The position numbers were made by a program, and so were the translations under genes. A stretch of DNA of 25,403 bases, taken from NCBI GenBank assembly GCA_039184055.1, contig JBCDBH010000044.1:1-25403 (forward strand), in the 5' to 3' direction. How positions within the stretch are numbered: position 1 is the first letter of the stretch; every line of letters begins with the position of its first letter. Source of the stretch: JBCDBH01 sp039184055 (GTDB lineage: Bacteria > Acidobacteriota > Thermoanaerobaculia > Multivoradales > J023). Under the pieces are notes generated by a model. The model ran no database searches. It saw only the letters and a program-made list of their open reading frames with translations, and had not been told where the DNA came from. Positions 15,452-23,221 of this stretch are shown here, in pieces.

Positions 15452-17101
15452 ATGAAGGCGTTGCTGATCAATCCGGCGCAAGCGTCCGCGCTCACCAACA
15501 TGTCGATGAACGCCTTGTTGGAAGAGCGCAAGCTCTCGGGCCTCGAAGCGGTCAACCCACCCCTCGGTCTGCTTACCGTCGCCGCCCTTCTACCTGAAGA
15601 TTGGGACATTCGTCTCGTCGATCGCTGTGTCGAAGCGGAAACCGAGGACGATTGGGCCTGGGCCGATCTGGTCATGCTGAGCTGCATGCTCGATCAGGTA
15701 CCCGACTTCTTCAAGGTCATCAAGATGGCCAAAGAACGCGGCAAGACGGTCGTGGTCGGTGGTCCCTACGCCTCCGCCGCGCCCAAACGCACCCGGAAGG
15801 CCGGTGCTGATTTCCTGGTGCTCGACGAAGCCGAAGAAACCCTGCCGCTTTTTCTCGAGGCTCTCGAACACGGCGCCACCGAAGGCGTTTTCAACGCCGA
15901 AGGCCAGGCCGACGTCACCCGTTCCCCGACGCCACGTTTCGATCTGGTCGACCTCGACGCCTACTTCATGGCGACGCTGCAGTTCTCACGCGGCTGTCCG
16001 TTCCGCTGCGAGTTCTGCGACATCATCAACATCAAAGTCGGCGGCCGACGACCCCGCACCAAAACGCATGAACAGGTGCTCAAAGAGCTCGACACGCTCT
16101 ACCAGCTCGGCTGGCGACGCATGATCTATCTTTCCGATGACAATTTCATCGGCAACAAGAAGGCGGTCAAGCTCTTCCTCCGTGACCTCGTGCCCTGGAT
16201 GGAGGAACGTGGTTATCCCTTTCCGTTGATGACCGAAGCGTCGATCAACATGGCCGGTGACGACGAGCTTCTCGAGCTCATGGTGGCAGCGGGTTTCACC
16301 TATGTCTTCATCGGTATCGAAGCGGTGGAAACCGACATTCTGCAGCAGATCAAAAAAACGCAAAATGTCCGCAAACCGATCGTCGACGCCTGTCGCAAGA
16401 TCACCGAAAGCGGTTTGCAGATCACCGCCGGCTTCATTCTCGGCTTCGACAACGAGCCCGACGACGCCAGCGACCGCATGGTGCAGCTGATCGAAGCGAC
16501 CGCCATTCCCCACGCTCAGATCAACCTCTTGTCGGCGGTGCCCAAGGCGGCGCTCTTCGATCGCCTGCAACGTGAACGTCGGCTGCTCAACCCGTTTCGT
16601 GGCCCCTACCGGGGCTCGCCGATGAATTTCCTACCGACCCGACCGATCCCCGAGATCGTACGAGGATTTGTCGACGCCTACGACCGACTCTACGAGCCAC
16701 GCGCGTATCTCGAACGGTGCTTTCGCCACTTTCGAATGATGAAGGCAAAGCGCATCAAGCACGCCTACCACAGCCGGCTACGGGACCTGCGAATGTTCGC
16801 GCACGTCGCGTGGCGTCAAGGCGTGAAACGCCCGGAAACACGATGGCTCTTCTGGCGCCGGCTGTTCTGGATCGCTCTCCACCGCCGCAGACTGCTGACC
16901 GAATACCTCACGTCGGTGAGCATGGGTGAGAGTTTCTTTCGTCTCCGCGAGCACGTAAAACCCCTGGTCGCCACCACCGACCGGCTTTTTGGACCGCATT
17001 CCTTCTTGGCGGATTGTTACGTGCCTCCTAAGAATGCCGACAAGGACTCCGAGACACCCGACAACGACTCCGAGACGCCGCCACTCCGCGTGCCGGCATG
17101 A
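15452..17101 (+). CDS. B12-binding-domain radical SAM enzyme (DUF4070-like C-terminus)
   Basis: Predicted cobalamin-dependent radical SAM enzyme; such proteins often methylate unactivated carbons. Seen in 549 residues: an N-terminal Rossmann-like B12 domain (about 1-145, NPPLGLLTVAALLP and VVVGGPYAS), a radical SAM domain with the 4Fe-4S motif GCPFRCEFC (Cys182, Cys186, Cys189), IYLSDDNFIGNK and FIGIEAVE, then a C-terminal region like that of hopanoid-methylase-type proteins. The usual DxHxxG cobalamin motif is absent (DRCVEA), as in base-off/His-off members. I chose the ATG at 15452 with AAAGG 8 nt upstream, over a GTG at 15443. The C-terminal tail has a 21-nt repeat. Its substrate is not readable; the shared regulatory region makes the peptide a candidate, a lipid the main alternative. 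Confidence 0.88.
   Translation: MKALLINPAQASALTNMSMNALLEERKLSGLEAVNPPLGLLTVAALLPEDWDIRLVDRCVEAETEDDWAWADLVMLSCMLDQVPDFFKVIKMAKERGKTVVVGGPYASAAPKRTRKAGADFLVLDEAEETLPLFLEALEHGATEGVFNAEGQADVTRSPTPRFDLVDLDAYFMATLQFSRGCPFRCEFCDIINIKVGGRRPRTKTHEQVLKELDTLYQLGWRRMIYLSDDNFIGNKKAVKLFLRDLVPWMEERGYPFPLMTEASINMAGDDELLELMVAAGFTYVFIGIEAVETDILQQIKKTQNVRKPIVDACRKITESGLQITAGFILGFDNEPDDASDRMVQLIEATAIPHAQINLLSAVPKAALFDRLQRERRLLNPFRGPYRGSPMNFLPTRPIPEIVRGFVDAYDRLYEPRAYLERCFRHFRMMKAKRIKHAYHSRLRDLRMFAHVAWRQGVKRPETRWLFWRRLFWIALHRRRLLTEYLTSVSMGESFFRLREHVKPLVATTDRLFGPHSFLADCYVPPKNADKDSETPDNDSETPPLRVPA
17039..17080 (+). repeat. 21-nt in-frame tandem repeat at the end of the radical SAM gene
   Basis: Two 21-nt units (17039-17059 and 17060-17080), three mismatches apart, encode DKDSETP and DNDSETP at residues 530-543. 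They form an acidic, probably disordered tail. Confidence 0.8.
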
Positions 17102-18252
17102 TCAGCGTCGCGGAAAACGGCTATCGCGTCGAGCACGTCACCACCGGTGCCCGACAGCTCGCGGCGGTGGAGGCTCTGATCGAGCGCGCGGTGGCGAGCG
17201 ATACGACTCAGCTGACCGTCCTGCATCGTGACCGGCCGCTGCTCCGCTGGCGCACAGTCGATCGGGGCCGACCACTCCACGTCCAGTCGATCACCAAATC
17301 GTTCGTCGCGCTGGCGATCCTCATCCTGCGTCACGAAGGTAAACTGACGTCGCTCGATCAGCCGGTCGGTGAGATCGTGCCCGCCTGGGCCGACGCCGAG
17401 CGCAGGGCGATCACGGTGCGTCATCTCCTGCTTCACATCTCGGGTCTCGACACGACCTGGAACGGAACAGCATTCGAACGCTCGAGACAAAAGGGTTCCG
17501 TCGCGTCACGCGTGCTCGACCGGCCGGTACGCCAACCGCCGGGGCAACGATTCGCCTACGACAACGCTGGCTATCAGGTGCTGGCGCTGGTCGCCGAAAC
17601 CCTTGCAGGCGAATCGCTCGCCACCTATCTCGACGAGCGGCTCTTCACTCCGCTGGAGATAGACGAGTACGACTGGCTGCGCGATGAAGAAGGTCACGTC
17701 ATCGGTCCGTACGGTCTGTCGCTCCACGCCGACGCTCTGGCCAAGGTCGGCGCGTGTCTGGCCGCCGAAGGCAAGTGGCGTGGCGACATGGTCTTGCCCC
17801 CCGACCTGGTCGAAGCGGCGATCGCACCACGGGTGCAGAGGCGGTTCGAGATCATCGAACGGGAGCGTCTGGAGATCGACGGGCTTCCCCAGCGTGGCGC
17901 CGAGCGCCGCTATGAGCTCGGCGAGCACGCCTACGGCTACGGCTGGTGGCACGGTCGCACCGACCATCCCCTGATCGTCAGCACGGATCTCGAGAAGCGC
18001 TCACAGGCCCAGCAGACCACGCCACGGCTCGACGCCTATCAACAGGTCGACACGCCTCACGCATGTTTCTCGGCGCGTGGCGAAGGCAATCGCACTCTGA
18101 TCGTCGTGCCCGAGCTGCAGCTGGTAGCCGCGCGGCTGCTCAGTGGCGATCTCGATCCATACGATACGAGCCGCGACGATCTGCTCGATCTCGAGGCGCA
18201 TCTCGAGCTGCTCACGTCCGCGGCGGATACCGACGCTGGTGCCTCGACATGA
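17098..18252 (+). CDS. Serine hydrolase of the beta-lactamase/class C esterase fold
   Basis: Predicted serine hydrolase (PF00144-like: esterases, peptidases, transesterases and class C beta-lactamases). Seen in 384 residues: Ser64-x-x-Lys67 (VQSITKSF), Tyr154-Asp-Asn156 (RFAYDNAGYQ), the conserved VRHLLLHISGLD loop after the nucleophile, and a C-terminal YGYGWWHGR segment in place of a canonical KTG. No signal peptide, so it is likely cytosolic, which argues against a periplasmic antibiotic-resistance enzyme. Its ATG overlaps the radical SAM stop by 4 nt and its stop overlaps the next start by 4 nt. Possible roles are ester or amide cleavage or acyl transfer on the product or its precursor; the sequence does not decide. 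Confidence 0.85.
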   Translation: MISVAENGYRVEHVTTGARQLAAVEALIERAVASDTTQLTVLHRDRPLLRWRTVDRGRPLHVQSITKSFVALAILILRHEGKLTSLDQPVGEIVPAWADAERRAITVRHLLLHISGLDTTWNGTAFERSRQKGSVASRVLDRPVRQPPGQRFAYDNAGYQVLALVAETLAGESLATYLDERLFTPLEIDEYDWLRDEEGHVIGPYGLSLHADALAKVGACLAAEGKWRGDMVLPPDLVEAAIAPRVQRRFEIIERERLEIDGLPQRGAERRYELGEHAYGYGWWHGRTDHPLIVSTDLEKRSQAQQTTPRLDAYQQVDTPHACFSARGEGNRTLIVVPELQLVAARLLSGDLDPYDTSRDDLLDLEAHLELLTSAADTDAGAST

Positions 18253-19034
18253 GGCCTGTCGGATTGTTGCCAGCCGCCGGACGGGGCGATCGTTTCCGCC
18301 CCTGTGGCTATCCCAAAGAGATCTTCCCGGTCCGTCACGTCGGTGCGACGGCGGCTGAACCCTTGTGCGCCAGCGCCCTGCGTCAGCTCGATGTCGCGGG
18401 GGCCGAGGCCTGTGTCGTCGCGGTGAGTGAAGAAAAAGACGCGGTGCGCGACACGCTAGGTGAGCGAACCGACACCGGGCTCACTCTCCGCTACGTACGA
18501 CAACCCGAGCCACGAGGCCTGCCCGACGTGGTCCGTCAAGCGACCCGGGCACTGGGCGATCACACGGTGATTCTGGTGCTCCCCGACACGGTCGTCACCC
18601 CCACTGATGCGGCGCGTCGGATTCACGACCGTCTCGTCCACGACGACGCCGATCTCGTGCTCGGAGTCTTCCCCACCGACGAGCCCGAACGACTCGGCCC
18701 CGTGCTCCACGACGCGGACGGTCGAGTCCGCCAGATCCTCGACAAACCGGCGCACAGCCCGGTCGGCAACACCTGGGGCCTCGCCGCCTGGTCGTCTCGC
18801 TTCACCCGCTTTTGCCACGATTGGGACGTGCAGCGTGAGAAGGTTGGTGCTGAGCAAGTTAGTGGTGAGCAAGCTAGCGGTGAAGCCGTGCTCGGCGAGG
18901 TCTTCGAAGCCGCGCGTCTGAGCGGCATGCGTGTCCTGGCGGTGCCCTTCGACAACGGTGGCTTCGCCGATCTCGGCACGCCCGAAGCTCTACGCGCGGC
19001 GATCGATCAGGGTCTCGTCGCTCCGGAGCGCTGA
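18249..19034 (+). CDS. Sugar-phosphate nucleotidyltransferase
   Basis: Predicted enzyme joining a sugar-1-phosphate to an NTP to make an NDP-sugar. Seen in 261 residues: the N-terminal nucleotide-binding motif GLLPAAGRGDRFRP followed by PKEIFPV (residues 5-28), VLPDTVVTPTDA (the metal-binding aspartate strand) and a C-terminal FDNGGFADLGTPEAL typical of NTP_transferase proteins. The frame is open further upstream, but the ATG at 18249 carries the binding motif at the right distance and overlaps the hydrolase stop by 4 nt. It contains a three-unit 15-nt repeat near residues 199-213. It probably supplies the activated sugar for the glycosyltransferase two genes downstream. Confidence 0.85.
   Translation: MRPVGLLPAAGRGDRFRPCGYPKEIFPVRHVGATAAEPLCASALRQLDVAGAEACVVAVSEEKDAVRDTLGERTDTGLTLRYVRQPEPRGLPDVVRQATRALGDHTVILVLPDTVVTPTDAARRIHDRLVHDDADLVLGVFPTDEPERLGPVLHDADGRVRQILDKPAHSPVGNTWGLAAWSSRFTRFCHDWDVQREKVGAEQVSGEQASGEAVLGEVFEAARLSGMRVLAVPFDNGGFADLGTPEALRAAIDQGLVAPER
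18843..18887 (+). repeat. 15-nt in-frame repeat in the nucleotidyltransferase gene
   Basis: Three 15-nt units (18843, 18858, 18873) encode VGAEQ, VSGEQ and ASGEA. The codons (GTT, AGT, CAA) are AT-rich compared with the rest of the gene, suggesting recent insertion or expansion. Confidence 0.75.
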
Positions 19035-19043
19035 GCCGTAATC

Positions 19044-20141
19044 ATGCCGAGCGTACGGCTCCACGGTGCCTTTTCGATCGCCAACACGGGCGACCAGCTG
19101 CTCCAGGTCGCGACGCGACAGGCCCTGAAACATCACGCGCCCGACTGGCGTGTCGAGCTCTCCGCGCCCCAGCTCCCGGATCCCTTCTGGCGTCATCGAT
19201 GGGATGCGTCGCGTGGCCACGGGGTGGCGATTCAACCGACCCCGATCGACCCCGACGGCTGGTCGGGCTGGACAGAGACCGAGCTCCTGGTGCTGGGGGG
19301 AGGGGGCTTGATCAGCCGCGACCCACGTTTTGCCGCGTTCTTCCCTACCACCACGATCCCGACCGCCTGGAACGCCATCGGCTTTCACCACGCGGCGGCG
19401 ATCGACGGATGGACGGGCGAGATGGCCGATTGCATCACACGGAGCGCGCGTGACGCACGGTATTGCTCGGTGCGTGATCGACGCAGCGCCGAGCTGCTGG
19501 CGGATCGTGGCGTGACGGACGTCGCCATCGTGCCGGATCCGTGTCTGGCGCTCGAGCTACCGGCCTTCAAATCTGAATCCAACGCCCGTCGGACGATCGG
19601 CATCTCGCCTGGACGCGCCTTTCGACTTCGGCCCGCGTTCGCGACGCGATTCCTGGTCAGCCTCGACCGTCTCGCCGGTCGGTACGATTGCGATCTCGTC
19701 TTCTTCGCCTTCACGCCGCTCTACGACCCCGATATCGCCGCACAGGCCGCTGAGGAGATCCCCCGGGCCCGATTCGTCACGCCCACCGACGCCCTCGACA
19801 CCTGGCGACGGGTCGGTGAGCTCGACGGCTACATCACCTCGCGCTACCACGGTGCCATCGCCGCGCTGGCGCAGCGTGTTCCCCTGCTGGTGATCGACGA
19901 GTATCGAAACGCCCGCGCGCAGCGCAGCAAGTTGACCGAGCTCTTCGGCGACGTCCATCCGGACGACGTCCATGCAAACCCGAACATCGTCTTTCCCTTT
20001 GATGAGCAAGACGATGCCGACCAGGCCCTCGAGTGGCTTTTCGACAACGAATCCACTCCGACGCTCGACACGGCTCGACAACGTCTCGACCAGCATTGGC
20101 ACGATCTGGTCGCCGCGCTCGATCGGAGCGTTCCATCGTGA
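19044..20141 (+). CDS. Polysaccharide pyruvyl transferase family protein
   Basis: Member of the PS_pyruv_trans family, GT-B-like enzymes that transfer pyruvate from phosphoenolpyruvate to sugar hydroxyls as ketals; some members act otherwise. Seen in 365 residues: an N-terminal GAFSIANTGDQLLQ start of the fold, LLVLGGGGLISRDP (82-94), YCSVRDRRSAELLADRGV, VPDPCLAL, and the signature ITSRYHGAIAALAQRVPLL (264-282). The start ATG is 9 nt after the nucleotidyltransferase stop and the stop overlaps the next start as GTGA. Together with the neighbouring sugar enzymes it suggests a pyruvylated or otherwise decorated glycan. Whether that glycan sits on the peptide or on the cell surface is unknown. 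Confidence 0.86.
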   Translation: MPSVRLHGAFSIANTGDQLLQVATRQALKHHAPDWRVELSAPQLPDPFWRHRWDASRGHGVAIQPTPIDPDGWSGWTETELLVLGGGGLISRDPRFAAFFPTTTIPTAWNAIGFHHAAAIDGWTGEMADCITRSARDARYCSVRDRRSAELLADRGVTDVAIVPDPCLALELPAFKSESNARRTIGISPGRAFRLRPAFATRFLVSLDRLAGRYDCDLVFFAFTPLYDPDIAAQAAEEIPRARFVTPTDALDTWRRVGELDGYITSRYHGAIAALAQRVPLLVIDEYRNARAQRSKLTELFGDVHPDDVHANPNIVFPFDEQDDADQALEWLFDNESTPTLDTARQRLDQHWHDLVAALDRSVPS

Positions 20142-21502
20142 GTCGGCTCACCTTTCTTCCGCTACCCGAAGCAGGGCACGTCTTCCCGCTTCTCAAGCTG
20201 GCGCGGCGTTTGGTCGCGGCGGGTCACGACGTCCAATTCGCCGGTCCCGCTGAGCTCGAGCCACTGATCGGCGACTTCCAGTACCTACCCACCACCGTGT
20301 CGGAACGAGCCCCCATGCCCGCCCGTACCGACACCCTCGATCGTGCCGAACGTCGTCAGCTTGCCAAGACGGCGAATCGACACGAGACGCGACAATGGCG
20401 AGCCCCCGAGCTTCTCGACGGTCTCCGCGCGCTTCCCAAGAGCGATTTGTGGTTGCTCGATCCCTACCTGCCGGCCTGTGTGCTCGGCACGCATGCTCTG
20501 GGTCGCGACATCCTGCTGGTCAATCCCACCGTGCCGAGCGAGTGGGCGCCCGGCGTGCCGCCGAACTCGACGACGCTGGTGCCACGACGCGACCGCGCCA
20601 GCCGCTTCCGACTCGCCTGGTGGCGACTCCGGCTCGCCGATGCGCTCCGAGGCTCGTGGCGTGCCTGGCGTGGGCTGCCGTCCCGCGCCGGACGGCGGCG
20701 TCGTCTGATGGCCTTGGCGCGCCAAGTCGACTTTCCACGTCGCCAATTGCTTGCCGGCACCTACTTTCCATGGCCGGCACTGCCGGAAATCGTCCTATGT
20801 CCGCAGGTCTTCGACCTGCCTCGACCCTGTCCACCACGACGGCGCTATGTCGAAGCGTCGATCGATCTCGATCGACCGAGCGTCGCCTTTCCCGTCGATC
20901 GTCTCGATCCCAATCTCAAGCTCGCCTATTGCGCCGGTGGCTCACAGATTCACCTGGCGAGCGAGCGACTCGCCTTCTTCCGCGCCGTGGCTCGAGCCTT
21001 CGAGAATCGGCCCGGATGGCAGCTGGTGTTGGTGACGGGTGCCGGTGTCGAGCCGAGTACGATTCTCGACTCCGGAAACACTGGCGACCTCGAAAACACT
21101 GGCGACCTCAAGAACACTGACAAGCCCGGAATCATCATCGTCGAACGCGCACCGCAGCTCGACATTCTCCGCCGCGCCATGCTCTGTTTGACCCACGGCG
21201 GGCTCGGCTCGGTGAAAGAAGCGATCTACTTCGGTGTCGTGCCGATCGTCTTTCCCTTGACCCGTGACCATCCCGGCAACGCCGCGCGAGTCGTCTACCA
21301 CCGGATCGGTCTCAAGCATCCCTTTCACGGTCTCGATACCGACGCCGTCGATCGTCTGGTCACCCGGATCGACCACGACCGACGCTTTCTCGAACGCGTA
21401 CGGACCATGAGTCGTGCATTCAAACGTCTCGAAACCCAAGCGCCCAGCCTCGAAGCCATAGAGTCGAGACTGGCTCACGAATGGAGCACGGAGGTGCCAT
21501 GA
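20138..21502 (+). CDS. GT1-like glycosyltransferase (UGT/MGT type)
   Basis: Predicted NDP-sugar dependent glycosyltransferase of the GT-B fold, similar to enzymes that glycosylate natural products and lipids. Seen in 454 residues: N-terminal acceptor domain starting FLPLPEAGHVFPLLKLA (MGT-type HxxP-like entry), then the donor domain with ERAPQLDILRRA, LTHGGLGSVKEAIYFGVVP (His353 region) and FPLTRDHPGNAARVV. These are the standard donor-binding motifs, including the HGG loop and the D/H-N contacts. The GTG start at 20138 overlaps the previous stop (GTGA); the frame is open further upstream but overlaps the previous gene. An 18-nt repeat lies in the inter-domain region. It could decorate the lanthipeptide. 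Confidence 0.87.
   Translation: MSRLTFLPLPEAGHVFPLLKLARRLVAAGHDVQFAGPAELEPLIGDFQYLPTTVSERAPMPARTDTLDRAERRQLAKTANRHETRQWRAPELLDGLRALPKSDLWLLDPYLPACVLGTHALGRDILLVNPTVPSEWAPGVPPNSTTLVPRRDRASRFRLAWWRLRLADALRGSWRAWRGLPSRAGRRRRLMALARQVDFPRRQLLAGTYFPWPALPEIVLCPQVFDLPRPCPPRRRYVEASIDLDRPSVAFPVDRLDPNLKLAYCAGGSQIHLASERLAFFRAVARAFENRPGWQLVLVTGAGVEPSTILDSGNTGDLENTGDLKNTDKPGIIIVERAPQLDILRRAMLCLTHGGLGSVKEAIYFGVVPIVFPLTRDHPGNAARVVYHRIGLKHPFHGLDTDAVDRLVTRIDHDRRFLERVRTMSRAFKRLETQAPSLEAIESRLAHEWSTEVP
21077..21124 (+). repeat. 18-nt in-frame repeat in the glycosyltransferase linker
   Basis: Two near-perfect 18-nt units (21077-21094, 21095-21112) and a partial third, encoding NTGDLE, NTGDLK and NTDK. They sit just before the donor-binding ERAPQ motif and look like a linker expansion. 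Confidence 0.8.
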
Positions 21503-22074
21503 TGTCTTTTCTCCCACTCGACGATTACCCCGACCTGCTCGAGGTCGCCACTCATCACGCGCGGATCGCCAAAGAGATCCCACGTGGCGCCACCTGGCTC
21601 AACTGGATGAGCGATGCCGCCGACGCCAGCGGGCATTGCGCGTTTCTGACCGGCGATTGGACCGTCTTTCCCGTCTATCTGCGCACCGATCGCTCGTGGC
21701 AACGCGATATCGGCATCACCGGTGGTGCCGAAGCGATGGCCGCCTTCGATCGCTTCATCAAAAAGCTACCGCGACGGTTTCCGGCGATCACCGAAGTTCT
21801 CGAAGAAGCGTCACGGATCCGCTACGCCGGCTTCTCACGGCTGCACGCCAACAGCCGAATCGACCTCCACACCCACGTCAATCCCGAGACGCGAATCCTT
21901 CACGTCGGGATCGATCTGCCACCCGATGGCGCCGCCGGGATCGAGGTCGATGGTGAGGTTCACGTCTGGCAACAGGCCGGCGACGCGATCTTCTTCGACG
22001 ACAACCTGCCGCATCGAGCCTGGAACGAATCGGATCAAGAACGCATCGTGCTCTACGTCGCCGCCGAGCCCTAA
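21499..22074 (+). CDS. Aspartyl/asparaginyl beta-hydroxylase-like oxygenase
   Basis: Predicted Fe(II)/2-oxoglutarate oxygenase of the AspH (PF05118) fold. Seen in about 191 residues: SRIDLHTHVNPETRILHVGI (119-138), matching the H...R.H.GL strand of AspH, a GEVHVWQQAGDAIFFDDNLPHRAWN block with the second iron His172 (PHRAWN), and Arg182 in ERIVLYV, the expected 2-oxoglutarate contact region. The start is ATGATG, with GGAGG at 21490-21494; either ATG (21499 or 21502) fits. The first gives the 4-nt overlap typical of this operon, the second better spacing (7 nt). It is the last gene of the plus-strand operon and converges on the reductase gene with a 9-nt gap. Asp residues in cores A2 (21, 24) and A3 (1) are conceivable targets, but this is a guess. 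Confidence 0.84.
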   Translation: MMSFLPLDDYPDLLEVATHHARIAKEIPRGATWLNWMSDAADASGHCAFLTGDWTVFPVYLRTDRSWQRDIGITGGAEAMAAFDRFIKKLPRRFPAITEVLEEASRIRYAGFSRLHANSRIDLHTHVNPETRILHVGIDLPPDGAAGIEVDGEVHVWQQAGDAIFFDDNLPHRAWNESDQERIVLYVAAEP

Positions 22075-22083
22075 TTTGCTACA

Positions 22084-23166
22084 TCAGTAGCGGAGGATCA
22101 CCTTGCCGAAACGATCGGCGGCGACAAAGGAACGATCGAGAAAATCGCCGAGCTGGTCGAGGGTCCATACCGAGTCGATCGGCACGGTCAACCGCCCCGC
22201 CTCGATCGCCTCGAGCGCCGCGTCGAGATCGTCGTCGTTGCCGAGGCATTGTCCGTGGAGCGTCAGGTTGTGACCGATCACGCGTGGCATGATCCGCGAG
22301 ACCGGGAGCTCCCGGTCGAGAGCGATACCCTGAGCGGCGAATCCGCACGAGACGTAATGACCACCGAGACGCAACGCCGGTAGAACCGCTTCCATATAGA
22401 CGTCGGCAAATGGATCGACCACGACGTCGAATTTCTCACCCGGGTCGAGACTCCGGAAATAGGCGCCGAGCTCATCGACCGTTCGCCCGGCGAGCACCTC
22501 GACCGCACCGAGCTCGCGGAGCCGTGCTTCGACACCCTCGCTACCCGTCACCACCGTCACATTCCAGCCCGCCTGGCGCAGCAGCTGAATGGCCACCAGC
22601 GAGGTGATCGACCGTCCCGCCGTCACCAGCGCTCGCTCCCCACTCGATAGCAGACGCCGCAACATCCCGAAGCCGGTCTGCGCGGCGATCGGTAGCCCGG
22701 CGGCGACATCGATCGATACGCCTTCGGGAAGCGTCACCAGGTTGCCCGCCGGCAGAATCTCGAAGCGATTCGACGCTTGGCCGGTCGGCACGCCGGGAAT
22801 CCGATGCGTCCCCTCGGGTCGTGGGTAGGTACACCGCACCAGAACCCGGTCACCCACGGCCAAGCTCGTCACCGCGTCGCCCAGCGCGACGACCTCACCG
22901 ACCAACTCGGAGCCAAAGCCACAGCCGAGCTCACCGGTAAACGCCAGCCGATGCGCGAACCGACGCAGCACCGCGCGGTCGCGAAAGCTACAGCTCATCG
23001 CCCGTTTGGCAACCAGGACATGATGTTTGTGGACACCGCTCGCGTCGAGCTCGGGAGACGGCAGGTCCACCGCCGCGAACGACAGCCGCTGACCGTCGAT
23101 TTCGATCGCCGTCGCCTCACCCTGGAAGTCGGGCCCGACCAAGGCCGCCGATAGCTTGGTTCCCAT
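22084..23166 (-). CDS. MDR-superfamily NAD(P)H reductase/dehydrogenase (possible LanJ-like)
   Basis: Medium-chain dehydrogenase/reductase. Seen in 360 residues: an N-terminal GroES-like domain with CGFGSELVGEVVALGDAV and VGDRVLVRC, then a Rossmann domain with ALVTAGRSITSLVAIQLLRQAGWNVTVVTGSEG as the nucleotide-binding region (a variant of the usual GxGxxG) and GGHYVSCGF near its end. Structural zinc Cys cluster not evident. Known: LanJ(A) enzymes that reduce dehydroalanine to D-Ala in lanthipeptides (for example LtnJ) belong to this superfamily. Its closeness to a LanM cluster with many Ser makes that role worth considering, but quinone-reductase-like or other functions are equally consistent. 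It is transcribed apart from both operons. Confidence 0.85.
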   Translation of the reverse strand: MGTKLSAALVGPDFQGEATAIEIDGQRLSFAAVDLPSPELDASGVHKHHVLVAKRAMSCSFRDRAVLRRFAHRLAFTGELGCGFGSELVGEVVALGDAVTSLAVGDRVLVRCTYPRPEGTHRIPGVPTGQASNRFEILPAGNLVTLPEGVSIDVAAGLPIAAQTGFGMLRRLLSSGERALVTAGRSITSLVAIQLLRQAGWNVTVVTGSEGVEARLRELGAVEVLAGRTVDELGAYFRSLDPGEKFDVVVDPFADVYMEAVLPALRLGGHYVSCGFAAQGIALDRELPVSRIMPRVIGHNLTLHGQCLGNDDDLDAALEAIEAGRLTVPIDSVWTLDQLGDFLDRSFVAADRFGKVILRY

Positions 23167-23221
23167 GTCACAAGCCTATCTGACACTTCGGTCCCAAGAC
23201 CCAGCATAGAATTCCTATCTT

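Noticed and set aside
15452..17101. PoyD/OspD-type radical SAM peptide epimerase
   Set aside because: The protein has an N-terminal B12-binding-like domain and a DUF4070-like C-terminus, which epimerases of that type do not have.
17098..18252. Antibiotic-resistance beta-lactamase
   Set aside because: No signal peptide, no clear KTG motif, and it is embedded in a tailoring operon; a cytosolic hydrolase or transacylase is more likely.
23167..23221. A sigma-70 promoter pair in the 55-bp gap between the reductase and membrane-protein genes
   Set aside because: TAGAAT near 23207 is plausible as a -10, but the only -35-like TGACA is 21 nt away, too far to call with confidence.
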